This document shows, piece by piece, positions 16,987 through 26,760 of a stretch of 64,000 nucleotides of DNA; positions within the stretch are counted from its first letter, which is position 1, and the number at the start of each line of letters is the position of its first letter. Source of the DNA: Bacillota bacterium. Lineage in GTDB: Bacteria > Bacillota > UBA4882 > UBA8346. The position numbers and the translations under genes are program-made. The DNA lies in NCBI GenBank assembly GCA_023401925.1, contig JAEXDA010000025.1:19100-83099 (forward strand), read 5' to 3'. Below the pieces are notes generated by a model. That model did no database searches. It was given only the letters and a program-made list of their open reading frames with translations, and had not been told where the DNA came from.

Positions 16987-18594
16987 ATGAAAGTACTGGT
17001 CGTTGATGATGAAAAGATTATGTTAGATTCAATTTGTCTGATTCTCGGAAAAGAACCAGACCTTCAACTTGAAATCGCTCATTCCGGACGGGAAGCTATT
17101 GAAAAGGCCGAGCTTTTTCGTCCAGAACTGGTCATGATGGATATTAAAATGCCCGGAATCAATGGCTTAGAAGCATTAAGCGAAATCCGCCGCATGGATA
17201 CCGCGGCTATCTTAATTGTTTTGACAGCCTATGAAAACTTTTCCTATGCTCAGGAGGCGATCCGTCTTAATGTTTACGACTATCTGGTGAAACCGATTAA
17301 TAAAACACGTTTACTGGAGCTAATTGACAGAGCCAGGCAACAATTAACCAAACTACGGAAAGAACGCCTCGATGAGTTGGCTCTGAGAGAACGCTATAAA
17401 AAATTGTTGCCTGTTATTGAAAATGAATTGATGAATGAGTTAGTAAATGGAATTGATGGGGTCACTTTAGCTGAATACCAGGAATTATTAGCTTTGCAAT
17501 TTACCAGCGGATTCTTTTTGGCGGTTTCATACCACCATAAAATCAACACCGCCACGGATGCCTTGGTTGAACTAAGTTTTGTTCGTCGACAAAAAATGAC
17601 CGACATTGCCGAAGAAATCCGGCATTTTATTCCTTGCCTGGTTTCACCGGTTAAGACCAACCCGCTGGCGATTTTCATTCCGCTTGGGCCCAATCTTCCG
17701 GCGATTCAGCCGGAACCGGTATCTCTATCCCGAAAAATTATCAATTTTATTCAAAAGGAACCCACCATTACCGATATTCACATTGGAATTGGACGCGTCT
17801 ACTCTGCTTCAGCCGAATTGAAACGTTCTTACCAGGAATCCGTGCTAGCCTTAAGTTATTGTGGTGAAAGTCCCATTTTTCATTACGATGATGTCCAGGA
17901 TCAGCAGAGACAGGACTGGGAAAATGATTTCAACCAGAGGATTCAGGAAATATCAGAATCCATTCGTTATGGAAATGTCGAAAAAGTTGAAACATTGACC
18001 ACTCAACTTTTTTCGAAATACAACAACTTTCAAGGAAATCAGGATCGCTTATTTTTCTATTTGCTTGAGTTATTAATCCATGCATGCCGAATCAGCAAAG
18101 ATTCAAAACCAGGCAATGCAAGTTTGCCAAGTTTTGAACAAACCATGGCTATATTTAAAGAAAAACAAACCTTAAATGAAGTGTTCAAAGAAATTACCCA
18201 GCGATTGATTAGTTTGGCCTCACTCGTGCAAGAGGGACGAAATAATCAAGTCAAAACCATTATTCGCCAAGCAAAAGACATTATCGACCACCAATTTACC
18301 CAAGTGGTAAACTTAGAAGACATATCGCATACTATCGGCATCAGTCCTTTTTACTTCAGCCGGCTTTTCCGGGAAGAAATAGGCGTCAGTTTCAGCGAGT
18401 ATGTCACGAAATTAAGAATGGATAAAGCTTTATCTCTTCTGGCGCAAGGCGTTTCCGTTAAGGAATGCTGTTTTTCAATCGGATACAATGATCCGAACTA
18501 TTTCAGCCGAATTTTCCGGAAATATTATGAAATGACTCCCACTGAATACCGCGATGAACAAACCCAGTTTAAGGGGGAACGTTCGATTGATTAA
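16987..18594 (+). CDS. yesN: YesN-type response regulator, AraC family
   Basis: 535 residues from ATG at 16987, which has GAGGAGG six bases upstream; the ATG at 16972 overlaps the kinase stop and has no ribosome site. Receiver domain at 1-120 with D7-D8, phospho-acceptor D52 in MMDIKMPG and K in LVKPIN. A linker of about 300 residues follows, then two AraC helix-turn-helix motifs at about 435-530 (LEDISHTIGISPFYFSRLFREE and VKECCFSIGYNDPNYFSRIFRK regions). It likely activates the sugar transporter genes downstream. Confidence 0.92.
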   Translation: MKVLVVDDEKIMLDSICLILGKEPDLQLEIAHSGREAIEKAELFRPELVMMDIKMPGINGLEALSEIRRMDTAAILIVLTAYENFSYAQEAIRLNVYDYLVKPINKTRLLELIDRARQQLTKLRKERLDELALRERYKKLLPVIENELMNELVNGIDGVTLAEYQELLALQFTSGFFLAVSYHHKINTATDALVELSFVRRQKMTDIAEEIRHFIPCLVSPVKTNPLAIFIPLGPNLPAIQPEPVSLSRKIINFIQKEPTITDIHIGIGRVYSASAELKRSYQESVLALSYCGESPIFHYDDVQDQQRQDWENDFNQRIQEISESIRYGNVEKVETLTTQLFSKYNNFQGNQDRLFFYLLELLIHACRISKDSKPGNASLPSFEQTMAIFKEKQTLNEVFKEITQRLISLASLVQEGRNNQVKTIIRQAKDIIDHQFTQVVNLEDISHTIGISPFYFSRLFREEIGVSFSEYVTKLRMDKALSLLAQGVSVKECCFSIGYNDPNYFSRIFRKYYEMTPTEYRDEQTQFKGERSID

Positions 18595-19651
18595 AAAAAC
18601 TCTAATTACGATTGGAATCATTTTTCTTTTTATATTCATTGTAACGCTGCCCGGATGTGATTGGGGAACCGCCAAACCGATTTCCAGCGGATTCAGGCCC
18701 ATTAAGATTGGTCTGGCAATGGCTACCTTGCAGGAAGAAAGATGGAGGCGAGACCGGGATTATTTTGCTGAAAGAGTCCGCCAACTCGGCGGTGAATTAA
18801 TCATTCAGAACGCCAACAATAATCAACAAGACCAAACCCAACAGGTTGAGTATATGGTAAGTCAGAAAATTGATGTTCTGGTGATTGTTCCCCACGACTT
18901 GAATCAAGCCGCTCTTGCCGTCCAAATGGCAAAAAAAGCCGGAGTTAAAGTTATTTCCTATGATCGCCTGATTCGAAATGCCGATCTGGATCTCTATGTC
19001 TCTTTTGATAATATCAAAGTCGGTGAATTTATGGCTGAATATTTGGTGAATAAAGTTCCTAACGGCAACTATGTTATTATCAATGGTGCCCCGACTGACA
19101 ATAATTGCTACATGTTCAACCAGGGTTATAAGAATATTTTAAATAATTATGTCAGAGATGGCCAAATCAGAATTATTTTCGAATCTTGGGCGGAAGATTG
19201 GCGGCCGGAGGACGCTTACCAGTTTATTCAAACTCTCCTGTCCCAAGGCAAAAAATTCAATGCGGTAATTGCCGCCAATGACAGCTTAGCCAGTGCTGTA
19301 ATTGAAGCCTTATCGGAATGGAGAGTGGCCGGTAAAATCATGGTCGTCGGTCACGATGCGGATCTCTCCGGATGCCAGCGGATTGTGGAAGGCACTCAGT
19401 TGATGACAATTTACAAACCTATTCGTAAACTTGCCTATCGAGCTGCGGATCTAGCCATGGCTTTGGGGGCCAACAAAGAGATCAGAACCAATCATAGCCC
19501 TACATTTAACGGCAAACACTTTACACCTTCGGAAATTATAACCCCCATTCCAATTGATGTTGATAATATTGAAATTATTATTAAAGACGGATTTCATAGT
19601 ATAGAGGAAATCTATTTAAATATCCCCAAAACAAAATGGCCTAAGTCATAA
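18587..19651 (+). CDS. Sugar-binding lipoprotein (xylose-type ABC substrate-binding protein)
   Basis: About 354 residues from TTG at 18587, chosen because AAGGGGG lies nine bases upstream; it overlaps the yesN stop by 8 bp. A lipoprotein signal with lipobox LPGC places it on the outer face of the membrane. The mature part matches XylF/ChvE-type binding proteins: IGLAMATLQEERWRRDRDYF, VLVIVPHDLNQAA, VISYDRLIRNADLDLYVSFDN. It shares clear similarity with the next binding protein in the locus, so they look like paralogues. It ends with a terminator, so it belongs to the sensory transcript and not the transporter transcript. Confidence 0.86.
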   Translation: MIKKTLITIGIIFLFIFIVTLPGCDWGTAKPISSGFRPIKIGLAMATLQEERWRRDRDYFAERVRQLGGELIIQNANNNQQDQTQQVEYMVSQKIDVLVIVPHDLNQAALAVQMAKKAGVKVISYDRLIRNADLDLYVSFDNIKVGEFMAEYLVNKVPNGNYVIINGAPTDNNCYMFNQGYKNILNNYVRDGQIRIIFESWAEDWRPEDAYQFIQTLLSQGKKFNAVIAANDSLASAVIEALSEWRVAGKIMVVGHDADLSGCQRIVEGTQLMTIYKPIRKLAYRAADLAMALGANKEIRTNHSPTFNGKHFTPSEIITPIPIDVDNIEIIIKDGFHSIEEIYLNIPKTKWPKS

Positions 19652-19740
19652 AAGCTACCGCCAAAACTGATAAGCCTATTTTTCTATAGACCATAAATCA
19701 TCAGGATTTTTTTAACTGCAAAAAAATACTAGTCAAAACT

Positions 19741-19768
19741 AATTTACAGCAATGTAAATTTTTTTTTA
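19741..19768 (+). terminator. Terminator between the sensory and transport operons
   Basis: A perfect 8-bp stem AATTTACA/TGTAAATT with a GCAA tetraloop (GNRA), followed by eight T residues. Confidence 0.85.
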
Positions 19769-19885
19769 CAATTTTTTAGCTGTGGTTTGCAACTTACTCC
19801 AGATATTTTTTTAAAAATAAATGGTAGGATAAAGCTCGGATGGAGCCCTCTAAACAACGGCTCCTAAAAAAAGGAGGAAATGGAA

Positions 19886-20926
19886 TTGAAAAAGTTTAGA
19901 CTCTTGGTAGTGGCTAGTTTCTTGGTGGCATTTGTTCTCGGTTGCGTTGTTTCCGCCGCACCCAAACTCTTAATTGGGTTATCAATGGATACGTTGAAAG
20001 AAGAACGTTGGCAGAAAGATCGCGATATTTTCATTGCCAACGCCAAGAAATTAGGCTGTGAGGTCAATGTTCAGGCCGCAAATAGTGATGACGCTCTTCA
20101 AGTGTCTCAATGCGAAAATCTACTTTCCCAAGGCGTTCAGGTTTTAGTTATCATTCCTCATAATGCTGAAGCTGTCGCTTCTGTCGTCGATTCAGCTGCT
20201 AAATCCAAAGTTAAAACTTTAGCGTATGACCGACTTATCAAAAATTGTAATCTTGACCTTTATATTTCATTTGATAACGAGAAAGTTGGACAGCTCCAAG
20301 CTGAAGCCATCACCAAGCTAGTCCCTAAAGGTACCTATGCTTATATTGGCGGCTCGCCGACAGACAACAATGCCTTTATGTTCAAGGCCGGCGCCATGAA
20401 AGTGCTTGAACCGCTCGTTAAGAAGGGCGATATCAAATTAGCTTATGATCAATTCACCAATGACTGGAAACCTGAAGTAGCCCAAACCAATATGGAAAAC
20501 TGCTTAACCAAACTCAATAATAAAATTGATGCAGTTGTTGCAGCTAACGATGGTACCGCTGGTGGTGTTATCCAAGCTTTAACGGATCAAAAATTAGCTG
20601 GTAAAATTCCGGTTTCCGGGCAAGACGGTGACTTGGCAGCTTGCCAGCGGATTGTTGAAGGAACTCAAACAATGACCGTTTATAAGCCTATCAAAATCAT
20701 TGCTTCCGAGGCTGCGAAGGCTGCTGTGGCTTTAGCCAAGGGCCAAAAAGTAAAGACCAACAAAGTTATTGATAATGGTAAAAACAAGAACACCCCATTC
20801 TTGGCTCTGACTCCTGTCGCCGTTACTAAAACCAATATGTACGACGTCATTATTAAAGACGGTTTCCAAAAACTCGAAGAAGTTTACCGCAACGTTCCTA
20901 AGGATAAATGGCCTGCTCAGAAATAA
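19886..20926 (+). CDS. xylF: Xylose-type ABC transporter substrate-binding protein
   Basis: 346 residues from TTG at 19886, eight bases after GGAGG; the ATG at 19880 is too close to it. A signal peptide (FRLLVVASFLVAFVLGC) with a possible lipobox VLGC precedes an XylF-like domain: IGLSMDTLKEERWQKDRD, TLAYDRLIKNCNLDLYISFD, IGGSPTDNNAFMF, PVSGQDGDLAACQRIVEGTQ. These match the D-xylose-binding family. It feeds the ATPase and permease encoded downstream. The paralogue upstream is a lipoprotein of the sensory operon. Confidence 0.88.
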   Translation: MKKFRLLVVASFLVAFVLGCVVSAAPKLLIGLSMDTLKEERWQKDRDIFIANAKKLGCEVNVQAANSDDALQVSQCENLLSQGVQVLVIIPHNAEAVASVVDSAAKSKVKTLAYDRLIKNCNLDLYISFDNEKVGQLQAEAITKLVPKGTYAYIGGSPTDNNAFMFKAGAMKVLEPLVKKGDIKLAYDQFTNDWKPEVAQTNMENCLTKLNNKIDAVVAANDGTAGGVIQALTDQKLAGKIPVSGQDGDLAACQRIVEGTQTMTVYKPIKIIASEAAKAAVALAKGQKVKTNKVIDNGKNKNTPFLALTPVAVTKTNMYDVIIKDGFQKLEEVYRNVPKDKWPAQK

Positions 20927-20949
20927 TTTAACCTAGGAAAAAGCTTTTA

Positions 20950-20991
20950 GAAGAGAGAGGTAAACTTCTTAGAGATGAAACCTCTCTCTTC
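20950..20991 (+). promoter_or_regulatory. Intergenic stem-loop after the binding-protein gene
   Basis: A perfect 12-bp inverted repeat (GAAGAGAGAGGT with ACCTCTCTCTTC, 18-nt loop) with no T tract. Such hairpins between binding-protein and ATPase genes usually protect the upstream mRNA, giving more binding protein than transporter. Confidence 0.65.
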
Positions 20992-21072
20992 CTCTAATTT
21001 ATAACCGAACATGGAGGAACCAATAATTGCCCTGTAATTTTACTCTAATTTGTGGTGAGAGGAGGAATCCCG

Positions 21073-22590
21073 ATGGAAAAATTTGTCCTGGAGATGCGGA
21101 ATATCATCAAAGAATTTCCGGGAGTCAAAGCCCTTAAAAATGTCAATTTCCAGGTGCGTAAGGGAGAAATCCATGCCCTCTGCGGTGAAAATGGCGCCGG
21201 AAAGTCGACGCTAATGAAGATTTTGAGTGGTGTTTACCCTTTTGGCACTTATTCCGGAGAGATTATCATCGACGGTATCATACAAAAGCATCATAACATC
21301 CGCGAATCCGAGGCAGCCGGGATTGCGATTATTAACCAAGAGCTATCGGTCATTAAGCAATTGACAATCGGTGAAAATATTTTTCTTGGCAACGAACCTA
21401 ATTGCTTTGGAATTATTGATTGGCCCAAACTTTATTATGAAACTTCAAAATGGTTAGACGAAGTCGAGTTAAAGATCCGCCCGGAAACCCCGGTAATGAA
21501 TCTGGGAGTCGGTCATCAACAAATGGTGGAAATCGCTAAAGCCCTCTCCAAACAGGCCAAAATTTTATTGCTGGATGAACCGACAGCGGCTTTAACCGAG
21601 AGTGAAGTGGCGACTTTAATGGGAATACTCCGAAGGCTCAAAGCTGGTGGAGTAACCTGTATATATATCTCTCATAAAATAAACGAAATTTTTCAAATAG
21701 CCGATACCGTCACTATTCTTCGAGACGGTGAAACGATTTCCACTAAACCAATTAGTGACACGAGCGAAAATGAAGTAATTTCGATGATGGTTGGGCGCCA
21801 ATTATCCGAACGTTTCCCAAGAGTTGAGCACAACTCCGGCGATGTGGTTTTGGAAGTCAAGAATTTTAATGTCTACGATCCGGATAATCCGGAACGTAAA
21901 TTAGTTGAAAATGCCAAATTTAACGTTCGTTGTGGTGAAATTCTTGGTATTGCAGGTCTGATGGGCGCGGGACGTACTGAACTTGTCAGCAGTATTTTTG
22001 GTGGCTTTGCCGGTAGAAAAGATGGTGAAATCTATATCGACGGCCAAAAGATCGAAATCGGATCTCCCCTGGATGCCATTAAACAAGGTATTGCCCTGGT
22101 GACTGAAGATCGAAAACGTTTTGGCTTGGTCTTGGAACAAGAAGTGCAAACCAACCTGACGTTAGCCAATTTGCCTAACTTCTGCCGCCGCGGCATCATT
22201 AATTTTAATGAAGAAATTTTAGCCAGCGAGAATTCGGTCAAACAATTAAAAATTAAAACTCCTTCCCTCGCCGCTAAAGTCAACAATCTCAGCGGCGGAA
22301 ACCAGCAAAAGGTGGTTGTTGGAAAATGGCTAATGACGAATCCCAAGGTTTTAATTTTGGATGAACCGACGCGGGGAATTGATGTTGGCGCAAAGTTTGA
22401 GATTTATAACCTGATGAATCAATTGAAACAACAAGGTGTTGCTATCATTATGATTTCTTCGGAACTGCCCGAAATCATCGGTATGAGCGACCGGATTATC
22501 GTCATCCATGAGGGAAAAATCAATGGTGAATTCATGCATCATGAAGCTGATCAAGAAAAACTAATGTATGCTGCGACAGGAGGGAATTAA
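21073..22590 (+). CDS. xylG: Sugar ABC transporter ATPase (two fused ATPase domains, XylG type)
   Basis: 505 residues from ATG at 21073 (GGAGG at 21061-21065). Two ABC domains in tandem as in XylG/MmsA/RbsA. Domain 1 has Walker A GENGAGKSTLM, signature LGVGHQQMVEIAKAL and Walker B ILLLDEPTAAL; domain 2 has GLMGAGRTEL, LSGGNQQKVVVGKWL and ILDEPTRGIDVGAK. It powers sugar uptake through the permease encoded next. A close relative (60058-61602) sits in the second sugar transporter of this window. Confidence 0.95.
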   Translation: MEKFVLEMRNIIKEFPGVKALKNVNFQVRKGEIHALCGENGAGKSTLMKILSGVYPFGTYSGEIIIDGIIQKHHNIRESEAAGIAIINQELSVIKQLTIGENIFLGNEPNCFGIIDWPKLYYETSKWLDEVELKIRPETPVMNLGVGHQQMVEIAKALSKQAKILLLDEPTAALTESEVATLMGILRRLKAGGVTCIYISHKINEIFQIADTVTILRDGETISTKPISDTSENEVISMMVGRQLSERFPRVEHNSGDVVLEVKNFNVYDPDNPERKLVENAKFNVRCGEILGIAGLMGAGRTELVSSIFGGFAGRKDGEIYIDGQKIEIGSPLDAIKQGIALVTEDRKRFGLVLEQEVQTNLTLANLPNFCRRGIINFNEEILASENSVKQLKIKTPSLAAKVNNLSGGNQQKVVVGKWLMTNPKVLILDEPTRGIDVGAKFEIYNLMNQLKQQGVAIIMISSELPEIIGMSDRIIVIHEGKINGEFMHHEADQEKLMYAATGGN

Positions 22591-22591
22591 A

Positions 22592-23770
22592 ATGATGACT
22601 GTAGATGGAAATGCCCCAGTCCAGGAGAAAAGTTACTGGCAACGCTTAAGTTTTAAATTTGATATCCGGGCTTATACAATGATTTTTGCGTTAATCGCAA
22701 TTTGGCTGTTATTTTCGGTGTTAACCGATGGAAGATATTTAATCCCCCGTAATATCTCCAACCTCTCCAGGCAAATGTCGATTACCGCGGTTTTGGCAAT
22801 CGGTATGGTTATGGTCATTGTAGCAACCCATATCGACTTGTCCGTCGGGTCAGTTTTAGGATTAACCGGTGCTTTAGCTGCCGTATTGCAGGTTTGGTAC
22901 CACGTACCGACTGTCTGGGCAATCTTAGCAACGTTAGCCCTGGGAGTTCTGATTGGTGCCTGGCAGGGTTTTTGGGTCGCCTATGGAAAAGTACCGGCTT
23001 TTATTGTCACCCTCGCGGGCCAATTGGCTTTCCGTGGTGTGGTTATGGGCATTCTTAAGGGATTGACTGTAGCGCCGATGTGGCCGGATTTTAAAAGTAT
23101 CAGTAGCGGTTATTTAGAATTGGCTCCCGGAGTGATACTAGCTTCCCTTGGAATTTTAACATTAATTATCAGCAAGCTCCGTGCTCGTCGTGCCAAACTC
23201 AAATATGGTTTTGAAGTTCGCCCGTTAGCAATCGAACTATTGATTCTTACTTTTTATTGTGGCCTCATTATCCTTTTCACCTATATCTTATATCAATACG
23301 AAGGCATTCCTTATCCAATTCTTGTGGTTCTGGCATTAGTTTTAATTTTTACTTTTATCACAAAAAATACTCAGTTCGGCCGACAGGTATATGCCATGGG
23401 TGGTAATGCCGATGCCGCCAGGCTTTCAGGTATTAACATCCGGCGCCGAACCATGCTGGTCTTTATTCTTATGGGCTTATTGTCCGCAATCGCCGGAATT
23501 TTAACCACAGCCCGATTAAATGCAGCTACGACCACAGCTGGTTCCAATATGGAACTGGATGCCATTGCCTCCTGTGTTATCGGTGGCACCAGCTTGATGG
23601 GCGGTGTCGGAAGCATTCCTGGAGCTATTCTCGGCGCTTTGGTTATGGCGAGTATTGATAATGGATTAAGTATGATGAATACCGAATCATTTTGGCAATT
23701 TGTTATCAAAGGCCTGGTACTATTGCTTGCCGTATGGCTTGATATTAAAACGAAAGATACCAAAAAATAA
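22592..23770 (+). CDS. xylH: Sugar ABC transporter permease (XylH type)
   Basis: 392 residues from ATG at 22592, after AGGAGGG at 22579-22585 that lies in the end of the ATPase gene. About ten to eleven hydrophobic segments; the family motifs THIDLSVGSVLGLTGALAA and IPGAILGALVMASIDNGLSM are present. The long internal loop with two extra membrane spans is typical of XylH/GguB rather than RbsC. It forms the channel of the xylose-type transporter. Confidence 0.93.
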   Translation: MMTVDGNAPVQEKSYWQRLSFKFDIRAYTMIFALIAIWLLFSVLTDGRYLIPRNISNLSRQMSITAVLAIGMVMVIVATHIDLSVGSVLGLTGALAAVLQVWYHVPTVWAILATLALGVLIGAWQGFWVAYGKVPAFIVTLAGQLAFRGVVMGILKGLTVAPMWPDFKSISSGYLELAPGVILASLGILTLIISKLRARRAKLKYGFEVRPLAIELLILTFYCGLIILFTYILYQYEGIPYPILVVLALVLIFTFITKNTQFGRQVYAMGGNADAARLSGINIRRRTMLVFILMGLLSAIAGILTTARLNAATTTAGSNMELDAIASCVIGGTSLMGGVGSIPGAILGALVMASIDNGLSMMNTESFWQFVIKGLVLLLAVWLDIKTKDTKK

Positions 23771-23797
23771 CTTTATCCGCCTCAAATTTTACAAATA

Positions 23798-23834
23798 AAA
23801 AAGAGAAGCTCATGGAAAAGCCTTCTCTTTTTCT
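23798..23834 (+). terminator. Terminator after xylH
   Basis: AAAGAGAAG pairs with CTTCTCTTT around a 13-nt loop, followed by T-rich sequence. A-rich on the left, so possibly bidirectional. Confidence 0.75.
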
Positions 23835-23919
23835 TTACCAATCAACTTCCTTTAAGTGTTCTATCGCTAAAGGAGGTTTTTTTATGAGCAAACAACTTCC
23901 AAAATAAGAGTGAAAAAAA

Positions 23920-25281
23920 TCAACTAAGTTTGCAGTCCATGATCAGACGTTGCAGTTCATCCAAAGTTTGTTGAATATCTTTTACATGGGCTAAGAATTC
24001 CCCCATGGCTCCCGCTTGGTTATTAACTGTCTCCGCAACCGAGTGACTGGATAGTCTAAATTGTTTACTGGCCTCGGCTAAATTTTGCGCCAGGGAGGAG
24101 ACTTCTTCAATTGGGCTACTTTGGGTAGCCACTAATTCAGATAGACGGTTAACCAAAGACAGACTGGAATCAGAACTTTCCTGAATCGCAACCAAATGTG
24201 ATTCAGCTTCCATTATCTTACTGCCACCCTTTTCCACTAATTCATAAAAACTGCCCACCAAAGAAACTGTTTCGGCCAAAGCCTCACGAACTTCACCGAT
24301 GCGCTCAGCAATATCACCGATGGAATCCTGGGAATTATCAGCCAAATCGCGAATCTGTTGAGCAACAACGGCAAACCCCCGGCCCGCTTCGCCGGCTTTT
24401 GCCGCTTCAATATTGGCATTGAGAGCTAAAATTTTAGTTTGCCTGGAGATATAAATCAAAATATCCAGTATACGACGGATTTGCTCCGAACGGGCATTTA
24501 AATCGTTGCTTAAATCTTTTAATTTTCCAGCAAAATGCTCAATTTGAATTAAAAGAGAAAGGGTATCTTTGACGGTAACTTGGCCGTCTTCTGCAGCCTG
24601 CTTGGAATGAAGAGAAACCTTTTGAGCATCGGTGGCAGTGGTTGCCGCTTCAACTGAACTGATTGAAATGTTTTGCACCACTTCGGCAAGATGGGAGGTT
24701 TTTTCCGATTGACTTTCGGCACCTTGATTGACCCCGGTCATAACTTCCGAAACCTGTTGGACTCCGGTGCTAACATACTGAGACGTCGTTAACAGTTTCC
24801 CAGTCAATTCACTTAATCCATCCGTTAACCTGGATACCGACTGTAAAGCATTCCAATCATAATCCCGAAGTTGATTAAAACTGTCCTCTGCCGAGGCAAT
24901 TTCTTTAATCGAGGAAGCTGTATCGAGCCGCTGTGTAAAATTTTCTTTAGCGCGAGCAAGATCTTGAAGTTTGACAGCAAAGCGTTTCAATATTTCAGCC
25001 ATCTTCCGAGCAATGAAAAAAGCCGCTAAAATCGCCAGTATCCCGCAAACAAGCATCACCAAACCGATTTGGAAAAATAAAAGCTGTTTTTGATGTTGAA
25101 TCGCCGGCAGAGCTGAATTTAATTGGTTTGCATCCCGCTCAAGTAGATTGGCTCCTAAAAAATAACTAAAAATTCCTACCCCGCCGATACAAAATAAAAT
25201 AACTGATAGTTGAGCTATCAATAAATAAAAAAAGATGGAGACTTTTTTGCGATTGAAGTCTTTGAACATTGGCCTCACCAT
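23920..25281 (-). CDS. Methyl-accepting chemotaxis protein with minimal sensor domain
   Basis: 453 residues. Two membrane segments at about 17-40 and 68-92 enclose only some 25 residues, too little for a ligand-binding domain, so it probably senses an internal or membrane signal. The cytoplasmic MCP signalling domain carries the hairpin tip ISRQTKILALNANIEAAKAG and EAGRGFAVVAQQIRDLAD. It would signal to CheA/CheW, though no che genes are in the window. No exact sigma-D promoter was found. Start at 25281 (ATG) with alternatives at the next in-frame ATG four codons on. Confidence 0.88.
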   Translation of the reverse strand: MVRPMFKDFNRKKVSIFFYLLIAQLSVILFCIGGVGIFSYFLGANLLERDANQLNSALPAIQHQKQLLFFQIGLVMLVCGILAILAAFFIARKMAEILKRFAVKLQDLARAKENFTQRLDTASSIKEIASAEDSFNQLRDYDWNALQSVSRLTDGLSELTGKLLTTSQYVSTGVQQVSEVMTGVNQGAESQSEKTSHLAEVVQNISISSVEAATTATDAQKVSLHSKQAAEDGQVTVKDTLSLLIQIEHFAGKLKDLSNDLNARSEQIRRILDILIYISRQTKILALNANIEAAKAGEAGRGFAVVAQQIRDLADNSQDSIGDIAERIGEVREALAETVSLVGSFYELVEKGGSKIMEAESHLVAIQESSDSSLSLVNRLSELVATQSSPIEEVSSLAQNLAEASKQFRLSSHSVAETVNNQAGAMGEFLAHVKDIQQTLDELQRLIMDCKLS

Positions 25282-25454
25282 CTACTAGGGATTTTACAAT
25301 CTTAATCTGAATAAATGCTCTTCATAAGTTCTTCATCGGTAATTCATTAAAAAACTAAAGAGAGAAAACACAGCTTTATCTGGTATTTTATAAATGTAAT
25401 GTAAACTCATCCTTACCATTTCAACTTACACTCTTTAAAGATTAGGGGTTTCTC

Positions 25455-26027
25455 TCAAAATTCTATGAAAATAGAAGGCGTGAGTAAGGCATCCATTGGA
25501 ACATCATGACTTTCAAAAGTAAGATTATCCATGATCTGAAAATCATAAGCCAACCCAAGTTTATAGCCAGTAGTTTTTGAAAGAAATCGGTCATAATAAC
25601 CGGCACCATGACCTAAACGCATTCCATTCCGGTCGAAAGAAACTCCGGGAATAATCAACAGGTCGATTTCAGCCGGGTTCATTTCCAGGGAAGATAATAA
25701 TGGTTCATGGATTCCAAATACCCCGGGGCTGAGTTCATTAAGATCATGAACGATGCCGGCCCTGATATTTGTCTTATCGATACAGGTCGGTAAAGCAACC
25801 TTTTTCCCTTCTTTTAACAGCTTTAAAATAATTGAAATCGTTGCAACTTCATTACCAATTGAGTAATAGAGCATAATCGTCTGAGACGTCTGAAGGATTG
25901 GAAGGTTAAAAAAACGTTGTTCGAGCATAAAATTAAAAGAATGATATTCACCGGGGGTAAGCGCAGCCAATTTAGTTTTCATTTCTTGACGAATTTTAAT
26001 TTTAAGGTTCTGACTCTGACTGATCAC
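25455..26027 (-). CDS. 5-formyltetrahydrofolate cyclo-ligase
   Basis: 190 residues, the usual length. It converts 5-formyl-THF to 5,10-methenyl-THF using ATP. Motifs: KIKIRQEMKTKLAAL at the N-terminus, VALPTCI, LIIPGVSFDRNGMRLGHGAGYYDRFL (the conserved folate/ATP site) and the MDALLTP end. The start is GTG at 26025-26027 with GGGAG five bases upstream. It stands alone. Confidence 0.93.
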   Translation of the reverse strand: MISQSQNLKIKIRQEMKTKLAALTPGEYHSFNFMLEQRFFNLPILQTSQTIMLYYSIGNEVATISIILKLLKEGKKVALPTCIDKTNIRAGIVHDLNELSPGVFGIHEPLLSSLEMNPAEIDLLIIPGVSFDRNGMRLGHGAGYYDRFLSKTTGYKLGLAYDFQIMDNLTFESHDVPMDALLTPSIFIEF

Positions 26028-26344
26028 AATAACTCCCTTGGTTAACCGTGATATTACAAAATGCAGACTTCTCCTCTATCCATAAAATCAGACTAACTCC
26101 AATCCTGTTTTCCAAACAAATTTCTGTCTAACCTCTTTCCATATGATAATACCATATTTAAAAGGGTTATTCAATGAAAGGCAAAATAAGAAACTTCTTT
26201 ATCAAAATCTTATAACTACAGCAAATTAGCCTGTTTAAACAATGAATTGTTTAAAATAGTACATACCTTAATAATTTTTTAAAAAGATCTCCCCGTGCCC
26301 AACTCTGATTTGGAGATAATATGTAATAATTTCTCCAGTAAAAC
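26028..26344. other. Intergenic, nothing clear
   Basis: AT-rich spacer between the cyclo-ligase gene and the 6S RNA. No gene or clear signal is seen. Confidence 0.3.
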
Positions 26345-26510
26345 AAAATAAAGCCCCACTATGCCGTTATGCTGATCGTTACCTGAACCCTGCGCAAGCA
26401 AGGTGGGTGTCCTCCTATTTATTTTATGGTTCCGTCTTAAAAAGACGGCCTACCTGCCATAAATAGAGCCGGACTCCCGAGGTAGCTATGTTGGTTCATA
26501 ACAAAATCAG
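26345..26510 (-). ncRNA. ssrS: 6S RNA
   Basis: On the minus strand the 3' half reads GGACACCCACCTTG, then CAGGGTTCAGGTAAC. This lines up with the conserved 3' half of E. coli 6S RNA (GACAC, CACCTTG, AGGGTTCAAGGGTTAC). The 5' half has CTACCTCGGGAGTCCGGCTC. The two halves pair into a long rod with a central bubble, with a CCGTC/GACGG apical hairpin and a terminal GTTATG/CATAAC stem. 6S RNA binds RNA polymerase holoenzyme as a promoter mimic. A position just downstream of aspS is also where Bacillus keeps its 6S-1 gene. The exact ends are uncertain by about 15 nt. Confidence 0.78.
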
Positions 26511-26760
26511 CTTCATCACGTACAAAGCAGGGTTTTAAAATTGACAATCATTAAAAAATGGACCTTATGACCTTATCTGTCTTCATTGCTTCCGGTAATT
26601 GACTTATCTAAATCATACCACAGCTTGATAGAACCTTCAAGTTCCAAAGAACGGAAACTCAATTATAACCCCGGTTAAAAACCGGAAAACCTATTCAATA
26701 GAGCGCCGCTACACCTAAAGATCTGAATAAAATCAAAGTTAGAACCAGTAAGCAAGAAAT
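26511..26760. other. Spacer between aspS and 6S RNA
   Basis: Non-coding. A TTGTCA (minus strand, about 26537-26542) may be the -35 of the 6S promoter, but the matching -10 is poor. A CCGGTT/AACCGG hairpin near 26671-26685 follows aspS and could be its terminator, although no long T tract follows. Confidence 0.35.
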
